Shown: in pieces, positions 50,884 to 60,031 of the stretch
Position numbering within the stretch: the stretch's first letter is position 1
Layout of the letters: each line of letters starts with the position of its first letter
NCBI GenBank assembly: GCA_958296445.1
Contig: OY282565.1
Span: forward strand, 3,211,570-3,275,569
DNA from: an uncultured Dehalococcoidia bacterium
Lineage (GTDB): Bacteria; Chloroflexota; Dehalococcoidia; Lucifugimonadales; UBA3495
Direction of reading: 5' to 3'
Length of the DNA: 64,000 nt
Position numbers and translations under genes: made by a program
Notes under the pieces: model-generated
What the model was told of the DNA's origin: nothing
The model's database searches: none
The model's input: the letters and a program-made list of their open reading frames with translations, nothing else

Positions 50884-51351
50884 CTAAACCGTGCCGGTCT
50901 GCTGGATGGCGCGGATGATGGGAGCGTAGCCGGTGCAACGGCAGATGTTGCCGCCGATGCCCTGGCGCACTTCGCTTTCCGACGGGTTGGGGTTATCGCG
51001 CAGCAGGGCATAGGCCGTCATCAGGAATCCGGGGGTGCAGAAACCGCACTGTAGGGCGTGATTTTCCTGAAAGGCCGCCTGTAGCGGGTGCAGCTCGTCG
51101 CCGTCGGCCAGCCCCTCGACGGTCATCAGCGTAGCCCCGTCGGCCTGCACCGCCAGCAACAGACAAGAACGCACGGCCTCCCCGTCCACCAAGATAGTGC
51201 AGGCGCCGCAGACCCCATGCTCGCAGCCCAGATGAGTGCCGGTAAGGTTCAGTTCGTTGCGGAGAAAGTCGGCCAGCGTAAGGCGCGACTCCACCCGCCC
51301 ACCATACTCCCGCCCGTTTACCGTCATCCTAATCTCAATAAGCGGCATCAT
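50884..51351 (-). CDS. 2Fe-2S small subunit of a xanthine dehydrogenase-family hydroxylase
   Basis: The 155-residue product has a plant-type ferredoxin fold with GCEHGVCGACTILVDGE (C43, C48, C51), C63, and the second cluster QCGFCTPG with ICRCTGYAPI. It transfers electrons from the molybdenum site to FAD. The start is the ATG at 51351 with GGAGGGG upstream; the TTG at 51366 is part of that ribosome site. It lies about 140 bp after the FAD subunit gene. Confidence 0.94.
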   Translation of the reverse strand: MMPLIEIRMTVNGREYGGRVESRLTLADFLRNELNLTGTHLGCEHGVCGACTILVDGEAVRSCLLLAVQADGATLMTVEGLADGDELHPLQAAFQENHALQCGFCTPGFLMTAYALLRDNPNPSESEVRQGIGGNICRCTGYAPIIRAIQQTGTV

Positions 51352-51426
51352 AGCCCACCCCTCCAAATAACATTACCACAGAAAATTACGAAGTTACTTC
51401 CGCCGCCCGCCACCCTGCAAATGAAT

Positions 51427-51450
51427 GTAGGGGCGCACAGCCGTGCGCCC
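51427..51450 (+). repeat. GGGCGCACAGCCGTGCGCCC palindrome
   Basis: One copy lies between the FAD-subunit and 2Fe-2S-subunit genes, which transcribe the opposite way. It should therefore not terminate their transcript. Position 51367-51492 contains nothing else. Confidence 0.85.
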
Positions 51451-51492
51451 TCACCCGCCGACCGCCCATCCCCAACCAACCAGATACGGCCC

Positions 51493-52365
51493 TTAACCCG
51501 AAACGGCGTCCTCCAGAGCGCGGCGGGCCATTACGCCGCTCACTTCCTTGCGGTATTCGGCGGATGCGTGAATGTCCGAGCCGGGATCCACCGCCTGCGA
51601 AACCAGACCGGCGGCTTCGGCCCGGGCATCGGCATCCACCGCCCTACCCACCAGAGCGGCTTCGGCCCCGGGAATCCGCGCCGGGCCGTCGCCCACGCCG
51701 AACATAGCGATACGCGCTTCCCGGCAGACGTTATCCCCGTCAAGGCGCAACAGCGCAATAGCCCCGACGAGGGCAAAGTCGCCGTCGCGTCGGCACACCT
51801 CCCGGAACCCCCAGCGCCACTGGCTTTCCCCGTCGCTGTCCAGCCAGGGCAGGCGCACCTCGGTTAGCAGCTCATCCGGCTCCAGCGCGGTAGTAAGCAG
51901 GCCGAGGGAGAAATCCCCGGCGGCGATAGTCCGCTCGCCGCGGCTGCTGGCCGCGGTGATTTCGGCGTCAAGAGCCAGGCACAGGGCGGGAATCTCGGCG
52001 GCCGGGTCGGAATGGGCCAGACTGCCCCCCACCGTTCCCCGGTTGCGTATCTGGAAATGGGCGATATGCGGCACCGCGGCGGCAATCAGCGGGAACCGCT
52101 CCCGCACCTCCGCAGAACGCTCCAGATCCCGCTGCCGGGTCATAGCCCCGATAGTCATACCGCTTTCGCCGCTGTCAATCCCGCTCAACCCGGCCACCCG
52201 GTTGATGTCCACCACCACCGCAGGCCGGGCCAGCCGCAGGTTCATCATCGGCATCAAACTCTGCCCCCCGGCCAGCGCCTTGGCGTCATACCCGTGCTGC
52301 CCCAGCAACCCCAGCGCCTCATCACGGGCAACGGGAGCATAATAGTCGAACTTGGCCGGTTTCAT
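51493..52365 (-). CDS. FAD-binding medium subunit of a xanthine dehydrogenase-family hydroxylase
   Basis: The 290-residue protein has the vanillyl-oxidase-like FAD site: AKALAGGQSLMPMMNLRLARP, IAHFQIRNRGTVGGSLAHSDPAAEIPALCLAL, and LPWLDSDGESQWRWGFREVCRRDGDFALV. It accepts electrons from the 2Fe-2S subunit and passes them to the acceptor. ATG 52365 is preceded by AGGGG. The gene opens the transcription order M-S-Uma2-L. Confidence 0.93.
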   Translation of the reverse strand: MKPAKFDYYAPVARDEALGLLGQHGYDAKALAGGQSLMPMMNLRLARPAVVVDINRVAGLSGIDSGESGMTIGAMTRQRDLERSAEVRERFPLIAAAVPHIAHFQIRNRGTVGGSLAHSDPAAEIPALCLALDAEITAASSRGERTIAAGDFSLGLLTTALEPDELLTEVRLPWLDSDGESQWRWGFREVCRRDGDFALVGAIALLRLDGDNVCREARIAMFGVGDGPARIPGAEAALVGRAVDADARAEAAGLVSQAVDPGSDIHASAEYRKEVSGVMARRALEDAVSG

Positions 52366-52470
52366 TACAAACCCCTCGTCCCGAACCCTGCTAAAGGATT
52401 CCGGCATTTCCCCCAATGTTCCCGTCGGATAATACCGCAGCCCCCACCAACCGCACAAGGCAACAAACGT

Positions 52471-52639
52471 GTAGGGGCGCACAGCCGTGCGCCCACCCCC
52501 GCCGGCCGCTCAGAACGCCATAGGAAAACCCCACAATTCCCCCGGCTTTTGTCTGAATCAGGATTTACCGGATTCAAGGATTTACCGGATGGGGGAAATC
52601 CTGAGAATCCTTAAATCCGGTAAATCCTGATTCAGACAA
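52471..52639 (+). repeat. Palindrome plus the second 91-bp hairpin element
   Basis: The interval 52366-52737 holds no gene. A GGGCGCACAGCCGTGCGCCC copy occupies 52471-52494. The 91-bp hairpin (52549-52639) has perfect 26-bp arms at 52549-52574 and 52614-52639, matching the element at 25362. Further on (52657-52684) is a GAAG-type repeat half. The order palindrome, hairpin and half-repeat suggests accumulation at a tolerated site. Confidence 0.92.
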
Positions 52640-52737
52640 TCCCACCCCGGACGGCCAGACCCTTCGCTCCGCTCAGGGTGACAAAGAGGCAAGCCAACAA
52701 CCATAGGGGCGCACAACCGCACACCCACCCCCGCCGC

Positions 52738-53907
52738 CTAAATCTGGTACTCCGGGCGGCGCAGAAGCTGCCGGGCTATCACCAGCCGCATCACCTCGTT
52801 GGTGCCTTCGCCGATAATCATTAGCGGGGCGTCGCGGTAGTAGCGCTCTACCGGGGATTCCTTGATGAAGCCATAGCCGCCGTGGATACGCATTGCTTCC
52901 ATAGTGACCTCGCCGCAGACCTCGCTGGCGAACAGCTTTGCCATCCCGGACTCCAAATCTATGCGCCCGCCCTGGTCTTTCTTGGCCGCGGCATCGTAAA
53001 CCAGCAGACGGGACGCCTGAATTTTGGTCGCCATATCGGCCAGCTTCAGTTGGATGGCCTGATGTTCGGCGATGGGCTTGCCAAAGGTTTCCCGCTGCTG
53101 GGCGTAGCGGATGGCGGCGTTGAAGGCGGCCTGCGCCACGCCCACGGCCCGGGCCGCCACGTTGATGCGCCCGGTCTCCAGCCCGCTCATAACCTGGCCG
53201 AAACCCGCGCCTTCCGTTTCGCCCACCAGATTTTCGGCGGGAATGGCGTAGTTGTTGAAATTCAGCTCGCAGGTGTCCAGCCCCCGGTAGCCCAGCTTGT
53301 CCAAATCGCGGCCCACCTCGAAGCCGGAACCGGGGGCGCCCCTTTCCATCACGAAAGCACTCAACCCCCGGTGGCGCGGTTCGGCGTCCCTATCGGTGCG
53401 GGCCAGCAGACAGAACATATCGCCGTAACGCCCGTTGGTAATAAACATCTTGGAGCCGTTGATGACGTATTCCTCGCCGTTCTTGGCCGCGGTGGTTTGC
53501 AGGTTGGCGACGTCGGTGCCGCCGCCCGGTTCGGTAAGGGCCAGCCCGCCCCGCTTGCGCCCGGATGCCAAATCGGGCAGGAATTTCCGCTTCTGCTCCT
53601 CGGTGCCGTAGTGGGCAATCACGTAGGTCAGGATGTGATGGGTGCCGATGGCCCCGCTCAGGCTCATCAACCCCTGGCTCAACTCCTCAAAGATAGTGGC
53701 AAAGGTGGTGTAGTCCAGCCCCAGCCCGCCGTATTCCTCCGGCACGGTGATGCCGAACAGCCCCAGCTCCTTCATCTGGTCAATCAAATCGTGCGGCACC
53801 CGGTCGTCGCGGTCCAGCTCGGCGGCCACCGGCTCCACTTCCCGGCGCACAAAATCGCGCACTAGGCTGACAATCTGGGCGCGGGCTTCTGCGGATGTTG
53901 TGGTCAC
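52738..53907 (-). CDS. Acyl-CoA dehydrogenase
   Basis: The 389-residue protein has the ACAD signatures LFGITVPEEYGGLGLDYTTF, LALTEPGGGTDVANLQTTA, AVGVAQAAFNAAIRYAQQRETFGKPIAEHQ, and MRIHGGYGFIKESPVERYYRDAPLMIIGEGTNEV with the catalytic Glu of EGTNE nearby. It reduces FAD while making the alpha-beta double bond of acyl-CoA. The start is GTG after AAAGGAG. An acyl chain preference cannot be told. Confidence 0.95.
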   Translation of the reverse strand: MTTTSAEARAQIVSLVRDFVRREVEPVAAELDRDDRVPHDLIDQMKELGLFGITVPEEYGGLGLDYTTFATIFEELSQGLMSLSGAIGTHHILTYVIAHYGTEEQKRKFLPDLASGRKRGGLALTEPGGGTDVANLQTTAAKNGEEYVINGSKMFITNGRYGDMFCLLARTDRDAEPRHRGLSAFVMERGAPGSGFEVGRDLDKLGYRGLDTCELNFNNYAIPAENLVGETEGAGFGQVMSGLETGRINVAARAVGVAQAAFNAAIRYAQQRETFGKPIAEHQAIQLKLADMATKIQASRLLVYDAAAKKDQGGRIDLESGMAKLFASEVCGEVTMEAMRIHGGYGFIKESPVERYYRDAPLMIIGEGTNEVMRLVIARQLLRRPEYQI

Positions 53908-53927
53908 GGTTTTCTCCTTTGATTTTC

Positions 53928-54018
53928 AACGCAGAGGGCGCAGAGAACGCAGAGGTTTTATTTTGCCGTTTCCTGAATTTCTCTGCGCCCTCTGCGTTTT
54001 CTCTGCGTACTCTGCGTT
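53928..54018. repeat. Inverted GCAGAG repeats
   Basis: The arm AACGCAGAGGGCGCAGAGAA (53928-53947, extending to 53955) pairs with TCTCTGCGCCCTCTGCGTTT and CTCTGCGTACTCTGCGTT (53981-54018). It can form a hairpin between the ACAD start and the CotH end. A second single copy CTCTGCGCCCTCTGCGTTTA is near 60003. This family differs from the other repeats. Confidence 0.85.
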
Positions 54019-54026
54019 AAAACTTG

Positions 54027-56921
54027 TTATGGCCGGTTTGCGGCGCCCGGCGTGGCGTTGCCGGTGGTTTGGAAATCGCCGGTGGCGTCCGGGATACGGG
54101 CGTAGCTCTGGCCCTCGCCCGACTGCCCCTCGTCCCAGTCAACCTGCGCTAACAGAATGCCGTCCAGCGTCCAGATGCCCAGCTCCTCGTCGCCGCCCAG
54201 TCCGAAGCCGGGCCAGCCGTCCTTGTCCAGTTCAATTCGCAGGTATTCCCCCGGCCCGATTACAGTATTGGGCGGGAAGGCCACCCGCTTGCCCGCGTCG
54301 ACCAAGTCATCGGCCACCACGAAATTTGCCAGATCTATATGAGAATCGGTTGCGTTGTACAGCTCGAACCAGTCCAGCGGTTCGCCGGACGCTGCCACTT
54401 CGTTGATTATCAGGCCGGGGCCGGATACCGGGCCGCCGCCGGATTCAGGAACGTCAGCCCCGCCGATGGCCCCGTAGAACCGCCCCGAGATAGCCGCCCC
54501 CGGCCCGGCGCCGGCCACATCCAGCTCCAGCCGCCCGCCGCTGAACGGCGCGAACCAGTCCGGCGCCGACGCCCCGGCCGGTATGCTCCACATCCCGCCG
54601 CCAATGACGTCCTCGCCGAAAACCAGCACCGCCCCGTCAACCAGCAACGATTTGGGCAGCGCCACGGTTATCCCGCCCAGCGAACCGTCCGGGATAGGCG
54701 CGAAAATATCTATCGCCGCCGTATCCGCCACGCCCGGCAGGATGAGCTGCTGCTCCGGGCTGGCCGCGCCCGCCACTACCCCCATATCCGCCGGGATAGC
54801 CTGGCCGGAGCCCACAACGGAAACATAATCAACCGCCCCGGGCGTCCCGCCTGCATTCGACCCATAGGCCGTACTGAAATGCGCCTCAAAGGCGCCGTAT
54901 TCCCGCGCCGCTATTTCGGCCAACGGCCCGGCGCCCTCTAGGCCGACGCCGGAAAGCTGGCCGCCGTCGAAACTGAAACTGGCAAAGAGACGGCCCGAAA
55001 CCACCGCCCCCGGCTCCGTGCCGGCCGCAGTAATTTCGATTTCCCCGCCGGTGACAGGGATAAAGCCCTCGGGTTCGGAACCGCCGGGGGGTATATTCCA
55101 CACAGCGCCGCCAACATCGTCGTCCACGCCGATGGTCAGCGCGGCCCCGGCGGAAAGGCGGTCTATGGGCAGCCAAAAGGTGACCCCTTGGACGGTTCCG
55201 TCGGGATACAGCCCCATAACCGACACCATCGCCAGATTCTCCGCGCCGATGTCCGCCTCCTGCTGCGGCCCGGCCCGGCCGGCGATCGCCCCGGCGTTCC
55301 CATCGTCCTCCACCCATTCCCCGGCATCGTTCAAGTCGTAAACCGTTCCCTCCTCCAGCGGATTGGCGCTTTGCAGGGTTCCCCAAGCGGCATCAAACCG
55401 AATCTCAAAGGCATCGAGTTCCAGTCCCCCCGCCGAATAATCGGGTTCGGGCCAGTCCGGCGGTTCCGGCGTGAGGTCGGCCAGAATTTCGCCGCGGCGT
55501 TTCAGGATGAACTTACGCACCCGTTCCGCGTCTTTGGCCGCCTCCGCCCGGTTTTCCGGCAGCGCGTTGGCGGCGACGATGCCGGCCAACTGGTCAACGC
55601 TCGCCAGCAGCTTATCCTCGTCCCAGACGGTATCCAACAACTGCTTCAGGCGGGCGGCGTATTTCGTCCGCCATTCCGGGATGTTATACAGCCGGTTGGG
55701 AATGGCCGTCAGGGCCAGCACCGACGGCGGCGGATTGCTGATGTTGTCGAAAGGATTGGGGTCATCCTTCAGGTGGAAAACGTCATCCACGCCCCAAGGG
55801 ATGAACACAAAGGGGCCGTCGGGTTCCCGGTAAAAGTGATAATTGTTGCGGTCGCCGGTATAGCCGTCCCAATGCCCTACCAGTACCTCCGTAGCCCAGA
55901 AGCTAAGGAACCGATCCAAGTCAACCGCCTTGCCCAACGCCTCCAGCCCGGCCGGCGTGGTGTCTTGCAGGGCGGCTACCAGGGCGTCAATGTCCGACCA
56001 GTCGTCGGCGTCCTCATTGGTTTTCTTCTCAAGGGTGCCGCGATATCTGGGGGTGAAATCGCTTACCGTTCCCTCATAAAGGTTGCCCTCGGCGCTGTCG
56101 AAGTGCCGCGCCAAGAACGGCGCCTTGATTTCCTCCACGTGAATATACAGCCCCAGATTTTTCCCGTTCACCGAAACCGTGGCGAAACTGCAACGCGATG
56201 ACGGCAGCCCGGCCGCGGCAAAAATCTGATACGCCAGACAGGTATTAACCATCGAGGGGTCTTGCTTGCTGTTGTTCAGTGTCATACGCTCGATAGCCCC
56301 GCCCAGCGACTGCCCGTCCACGTATTTGTCGAAACGCAGCTTCAGCGACGGCTTGGTGTCGCTCTGGCTGCCGAGGAACCCCTTTTTGCGGACGCCCACA
56401 TTGCCGTAGGTTTCGCCGTCCACAGTCACTTGCCCTGAGAACCAGTCATAAATGCTGGCAAAGGGCCGGGAAAGATTGTACCTTTCGATTTCCGCCATCA
56501 AATCATCAAAAGTCCGGGTCTGATGGCGCAGGGTATCCCAATCGTCGGCGTCAATCTCAATGGCGATGTCCAGAACCCGGTCGAGGGCGAAATAGGCGTC
56601 GCTGGCAGGCGGCGCCGGGGTTGCCGTGGGCGCGGGCGTGGGCGCCGGCGTCGCCGTTACCGGAAGCACCACCGTTCTCACCTGAGTCGTCGGCGTGGGC
56701 GTTGCCGTCGGCGATGGCGGCGGCGTAGGCGTCGCGGCCGGGGCAACGGCAACAGTAACCGCAGGCGATGCCGCCGTAGGCGGCACGGTCGCCGCAGGCG
56801 CCGGAACGGGCGTAGCCGTAGCGTCCTCCCCGCACGCAACGGCCAGCGCCGCCAACACCAGCAGGACAGCCATCCCGGTTAATCCCCGGACACGGCGCAG
56901 GAACGAAAAGGGCAGCTTCAT
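54027..56921 (-). CDS. CotH-family kinase-like lipoprotein with lamin-tail domain
   Basis: The product, about 964 residues from ATG 56921, has a lipoprotein signal (MAVLLVLAALAVACGE) and a long Pro/Thr/Ala linker. The CotH kinase-like region follows (LDIAIEIDADDWDTLRHQTR, RKKGFLGSQSDTKPSLKLRF, MTLNNSKQDPSM, LYIHVEEIKAPFLARHF, WATEVLVGHWDGYTGDRNNYHF, PWGVDDVF). The C-terminus has a lamin-tail-like domain (LIINEVAASGEPLDWFELYN). Some CotH proteins phosphorylate extracellular proteins, and the relevant Asp residues are present. GGAG precedes the ATG. The middle region repeats two beta-rich modules of unknown role. Confidence 0.9.
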   Translation of the reverse strand: MKLPFSFLRRVRGLTGMAVLLVLAALAVACGEDATATPVPAPAATVPPTAASPAVTVAVAPAATPTPPPSPTATPTPTTQVRTVVLPVTATPAPTPAPTATPAPPASDAYFALDRVLDIAIEIDADDWDTLRHQTRTFDDLMAEIERYNLSRPFASIYDWFSGQVTVDGETYGNVGVRKKGFLGSQSDTKPSLKLRFDKYVDGQSLGGAIERMTLNNSKQDPSMVNTCLAYQIFAAAGLPSSRCSFATVSVNGKNLGLYIHVEEIKAPFLARHFDSAEGNLYEGTVSDFTPRYRGTLEKKTNEDADDWSDIDALVAALQDTTPAGLEALGKAVDLDRFLSFWATEVLVGHWDGYTGDRNNYHFYREPDGPFVFIPWGVDDVFHLKDDPNPFDNISNPPPSVLALTAIPNRLYNIPEWRTKYAARLKQLLDTVWDEDKLLASVDQLAGIVAANALPENRAEAAKDAERVRKFILKRRGEILADLTPEPPDWPEPDYSAGGLELDAFEIRFDAAWGTLQSANPLEEGTVYDLNDAGEWVEDDGNAGAIAGRAGPQQEADIGAENLAMVSVMGLYPDGTVQGVTFWLPIDRLSAGAALTIGVDDDVGGAVWNIPPGGSEPEGFIPVTGGEIEITAAGTEPGAVVSGRLFASFSFDGGQLSGVGLEGAGPLAEIAAREYGAFEAHFSTAYGSNAGGTPGAVDYVSVVGSGQAIPADMGVVAGAASPEQQLILPGVADTAAIDIFAPIPDGSLGGITVALPKSLLVDGAVLVFGEDVIGGGMWSIPAGASAPDWFAPFSGGRLELDVAGAGPGAAISGRFYGAIGGADVPESGGGPVSGPGLIINEVAASGEPLDWFELYNATDSHIDLANFVVADDLVDAGKRVAFPPNTVIGPGEYLRIELDKDGWPGFGLGGDEELGIWTLDGILLAQVDWDEGQSGEGQSYARIPDATGDFQTTGNATPGAANRP

Positions 56922-56973
56922 CGGGTTCTCCAGGTTAATTCTTGTTGCCAATCGTTGTCGCTGATTGTTGCCG

Positions 56974-59754
56974 TTAATCATCGTTCAGCGCGGCTTGGGC
57001 CGCCGCCAAGCGGGCGACGGGAACGCGAAAGGGCGAGCAGCTAACGTAATCCAGCCCCGCTTCGTGGCAGAAAGCCACGCTGCGCGGGTCGCCGCCATGC
57101 TCGCCGCAAATGCCGATTTCCAGCCCCGGCCGCGCCTTGCGCCCCGCGTCCACCGCCAGTCGCACCAGTTGCCCCACCCCGTCCCGGTCTATGCTGGCAA
57201 AGGGATCGCCGGGCAGCACGCCCTCGTTGATATAATTCCGCAGAAACTTGCCCTCGGCATCGTCGCGGCTGAAGCCGTAAGTCATCTGCGTCAAATCGTT
57301 GGTGCCGAAACTGAAAAACTCCGATTCCCCGGCCACCGCTCCGGCGGTCAGCGCGGCCCGGGGCGTTTCAATCATCGTGCCGAACTTGTAATGCACCTCA
57401 ACCCCCATCCGCCCCTGCACCTCGGCGGCCACTTCGGTTAAGGCGGCCCGCAGGCGGCGCATTTCCTCGGCGTCCACCGTAAGCGGAATCATAATCTCCG
57501 GGTTCACCGCCACCCCTTCCGACAGCAATTGCGCCCCGGCGGTGATGATCGCCTCAACCTGCATCCGATATATGTAAGGGAAAGACAGCCCCAACCGGCA
57601 GCCGCGATGCCCCAGCATCGGGTTGGTTTCCCGCAGCGAGTCCACCCGCTGCAAAAAGGCTTCCTTTTCCGCCAATTCCTCCGCCGCCGGCCCCGCGGCA
57701 AGCCCCGGCCCGACGGAAAGTTGGCCGCGCCGGGTTGCCAGCTCGGTAAGCAGCTCATCATAGGGCGGCAGAAACTCGTGCAGGGGCGCGTCCAGCAGCC
57801 GGATAATCACCGGCCGATGGGACATAACCCGCAGGATGCCCCGGAAATCGTTGGTCTGGAGCCGCCGCACCCGGCCCAAGGCTTCGTGGAAACGGATTAC
57901 CCCCTCGGGTATTCCCGGCTCTTCCAGATTCACCGGGCGGTCGCCGTGCCGCCGCCGCCATTCCTCGGCGGCTTCGGAGTTCAGCAACATTTGGCGCACT
58001 GCGGGCAGCCGGTTGGGGTCAAGAAACATATGCTCGGTGCGGCACAGGCCGATGCCCCCGGCGCCCATCGCCAGCGCTTGGCGGGCGTCGGCCGGCGTGT
58101 CGGCGTTTGCCATCACCCCCAGCCGACGGGCCCCGTCGGCCCAGCCCAGCAGCACATTGGCCTCGGGCAAGTCCTCCAGCCGCGGGTTCACCGTAGCCAG
58201 CTCGCCCACGTAAACCTGCCCCAACGCGCCGTCAATGCTCAGGCGCTCCCCCTCGCGGATGATATGGCCGTTGCCGCTCATTTCCTTGAGTTCCAAGTCA
58301 ACCTGCATACCCTCGCAGCCGACGATGCAAGGCTTGCCCAGCCCGCGGGTGACCACCGCGGCGTGGCTGGTGACCCCGCCCCGGCTGGTGACCACCCCGG
58401 CGGCGGCGATGATGCCGTGGATGTCGTCGGGCTTGGTTTCGGGGCGCACCAGTATGACCCGCTCGCCGCGCCGGGCCAAGTCTTCGGCGGTGTCGGCGTC
58501 GAAACACGCCTTGCCCGACGCGGCCCCCGGCGACGCCCCGGCCCCGGTGGCCGCCAGCCTTTGGGCCAATTCCCCCGGCGTAAGGTCGGCGGCGAACTGC
58601 GGCACCAGCAGTTGGGTGATTTCCTCCGGGTCTACCCGCCTTAACGCCTGTTCCCGGTCAATCATCCCTTCCCGGACCATATCAACCGCCGTCTTGACCG
58701 CCGACAGCGGGGTTCGCTTGGCGTTGCGCGTCTGGAGCAGGTAGAGCCGCCCCTGCTCAATGGTGAACTCCACATCCTGAACGTCGCGGTAGTGCTTTTC
58801 CAGATTATCGGCCAGCCGCAGCAACTCCTCCGACCGTTCCGGCATACTGTAGGCCAGCGCGGCCAAGGGTTCGGGGGTGCGGACTCCGGCCACCACGTCC
58901 TCGCCCTGCGCGTTGCTCAGAAACTCCCCGTAAACTTCCCGCCGCCCGGTGGAAGGATCGCGGGTAAACAGCACTCCCGTGCCGCTGGTGGGGCCCAGGT
59001 TGCCGTACACCATCCCCATAATGGTCACGGCGGTTCCCATATCGTGGTCAATGCCGTACTGGTTGCGGTAGACGATGGCCCGAGGGTTGTTCCAACTGCG
59101 GAACACCGCTTCCACCGCTCCGAATAGCTGCTCCCACGGGTCATCCGGCGGGGCCGTTCCGGCGGCCTGGCGGGCGATGTCCTTAAAGTCGGCGGTGACC
59201 GCCTGCAACTGCCCGGCGGTAAGCTGGTAATCCAGCTCGATACCGGCCCTAGACTTATGGGCCGCCAAACATTCCTCAAAGGGTTCCGGGGCGGCCTCCA
59301 GCACCACTTCGGAATATATCTGCACAAAGCGGCGGTAGGCGTCCCACGCCGGGCGGCGGTCGCCCATCATCGCGCCCAGCCCTTCCACGATTTCGTCGTT
59401 AATGCCCAAATTCAGGATGGTATCCATCATCCCGGGCATTGATACGCGGGCGCCGGAGCGCACCGACACCAGCAGCGGGTTGGCGGGCGAACCGAACTGG
59501 TGGCCGATGGCCCGCTCCAGCTCAACGATGCGCTCCCTGACGGTTCCGGCCAGCCCCTCGGGCAGCGTATAGCCACCGGCCAGATAATCGCGGCAAACCT
59601 GCGTGGTTATGACAAACCCCGCCGGAACCGGCAGGCCCAGCCGGGTCATCTCGCATAGATTGCTGCCCTTGCCGCCAAGAAGGGCCGCCATCGAGGCGTC
59701 CCCCTCACTGAACCGATACACCAACTTGCCACCCGAAGCCTGCTGCACAACCAT
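56974..59754 (-). CDS. ppdK: Pyruvate, phosphate dikinase
   Basis: The 926-residue enzyme has the ATP-grasp start (LLGGKGSNLCEMTRLGLPVP, SVRSGARVSMPGMMDTILNLG), the swivelling histidine domain TSRGGVTSHAAVVTRGLGKPCIVG with the phospho-His, and the C-terminal TIM barrel (RTEHMF, NPMLGHRGCRLGL, FGTMIETPRAAL, GICGEHGGDP with its catalytic Cys). It interconverts pyruvate and phosphoenolpyruvate with ATP and phosphate. GGAGGGG precedes the ATG. No ppdK regulatory protein gene is near. Confidence 0.97.
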   Translation of the reverse strand: MVVQQASGGKLVYRFSEGDASMAALLGGKGSNLCEMTRLGLPVPAGFVITTQVCRDYLAGGYTLPEGLAGTVRERIVELERAIGHQFGSPANPLLVSVRSGARVSMPGMMDTILNLGINDEIVEGLGAMMGDRRPAWDAYRRFVQIYSEVVLEAAPEPFEECLAAHKSRAGIELDYQLTAGQLQAVTADFKDIARQAAGTAPPDDPWEQLFGAVEAVFRSWNNPRAIVYRNQYGIDHDMGTAVTIMGMVYGNLGPTSGTGVLFTRDPSTGRREVYGEFLSNAQGEDVVAGVRTPEPLAALAYSMPERSEELLRLADNLEKHYRDVQDVEFTIEQGRLYLLQTRNAKRTPLSAVKTAVDMVREGMIDREQALRRVDPEEITQLLVPQFAADLTPGELAQRLAATGAGASPGAASGKACFDADTAEDLARRGERVILVRPETKPDDIHGIIAAAGVVTSRGGVTSHAAVVTRGLGKPCIVGCEGMQVDLELKEMSGNGHIIREGERLSIDGALGQVYVGELATVNPRLEDLPEANVLLGWADGARRLGVMANADTPADARQALAMGAGGIGLCRTEHMFLDPNRLPAVRQMLLNSEAAEEWRRRHGDRPVNLEEPGIPEGVIRFHEALGRVRRLQTNDFRGILRVMSHRPVIIRLLDAPLHEFLPPYDELLTELATRRGQLSVGPGLAAGPAAEELAEKEAFLQRVDSLRETNPMLGHRGCRLGLSFPYIYRMQVEAIITAGAQLLSEGVAVNPEIMIPLTVDAEEMRRLRAALTEVAAEVQGRMGVEVHYKFGTMIETPRAALTAGAVAGESEFFSFGTNDLTQMTYGFSRDDAEGKFLRNYINEGVLPGDPFASIDRDGVGQLVRLAVDAGRKARPGLEIGICGEHGGDPRSVAFCHEAGLDYVSCSPFRVPVARLAAAQAALNDD

Positions 59755-59827
59755 AGGCCGGATACCCCTCCATTCCGCAAAAGCCGTCTAGCCCCCCAGC
59801 CCCAAACCTGCCAAAGGGCCAAAAAAG

Positions 59828-59855
59828 ATTATACCCGACAGCGGCGGCTAAGCAA
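59828..59855 (-). promoter_or_regulatory. Promoter of ppdK
   Basis: On the minus strand TTGCTT (59855-59850), a 16-bp spacer and TATAAT (59833-59828) lie upstream of the ppdK ATG at 59754. The predicted start is near 59821, leaving a leader of about 67 nt. Confidence 0.72.
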
Positions 59856-59879
59856 AATGCCCCCACCCGACAGGCGATT

Positions 59880-60025
59880 GCCAAATCCCCTCTCCCTCCG
59901 GGAGAGGGCTAGGGTGGGGGCGCACCAACGGGCCGACCCGCAGAATCACGGCTAATCAACCACCGAAACCACAAAAACCACCGAGAAACCCCAATAAAAT
60001 CTCTGCGCCCTCTGCGTTTAACCCC
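59880..60025. repeat. Short dispersed repeats between ppdK and the reductase gene
   Basis: The 277-bp gap contains a copy of CCCTCTCCCTCCGGGAGAGG (59888-59907) and a GCAGAG-type half repeat near 60003. Apart from the ppdK promoter, nothing else is seen. Confidence 0.75.
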
Positions 60026-60031
60026 CCGTCC

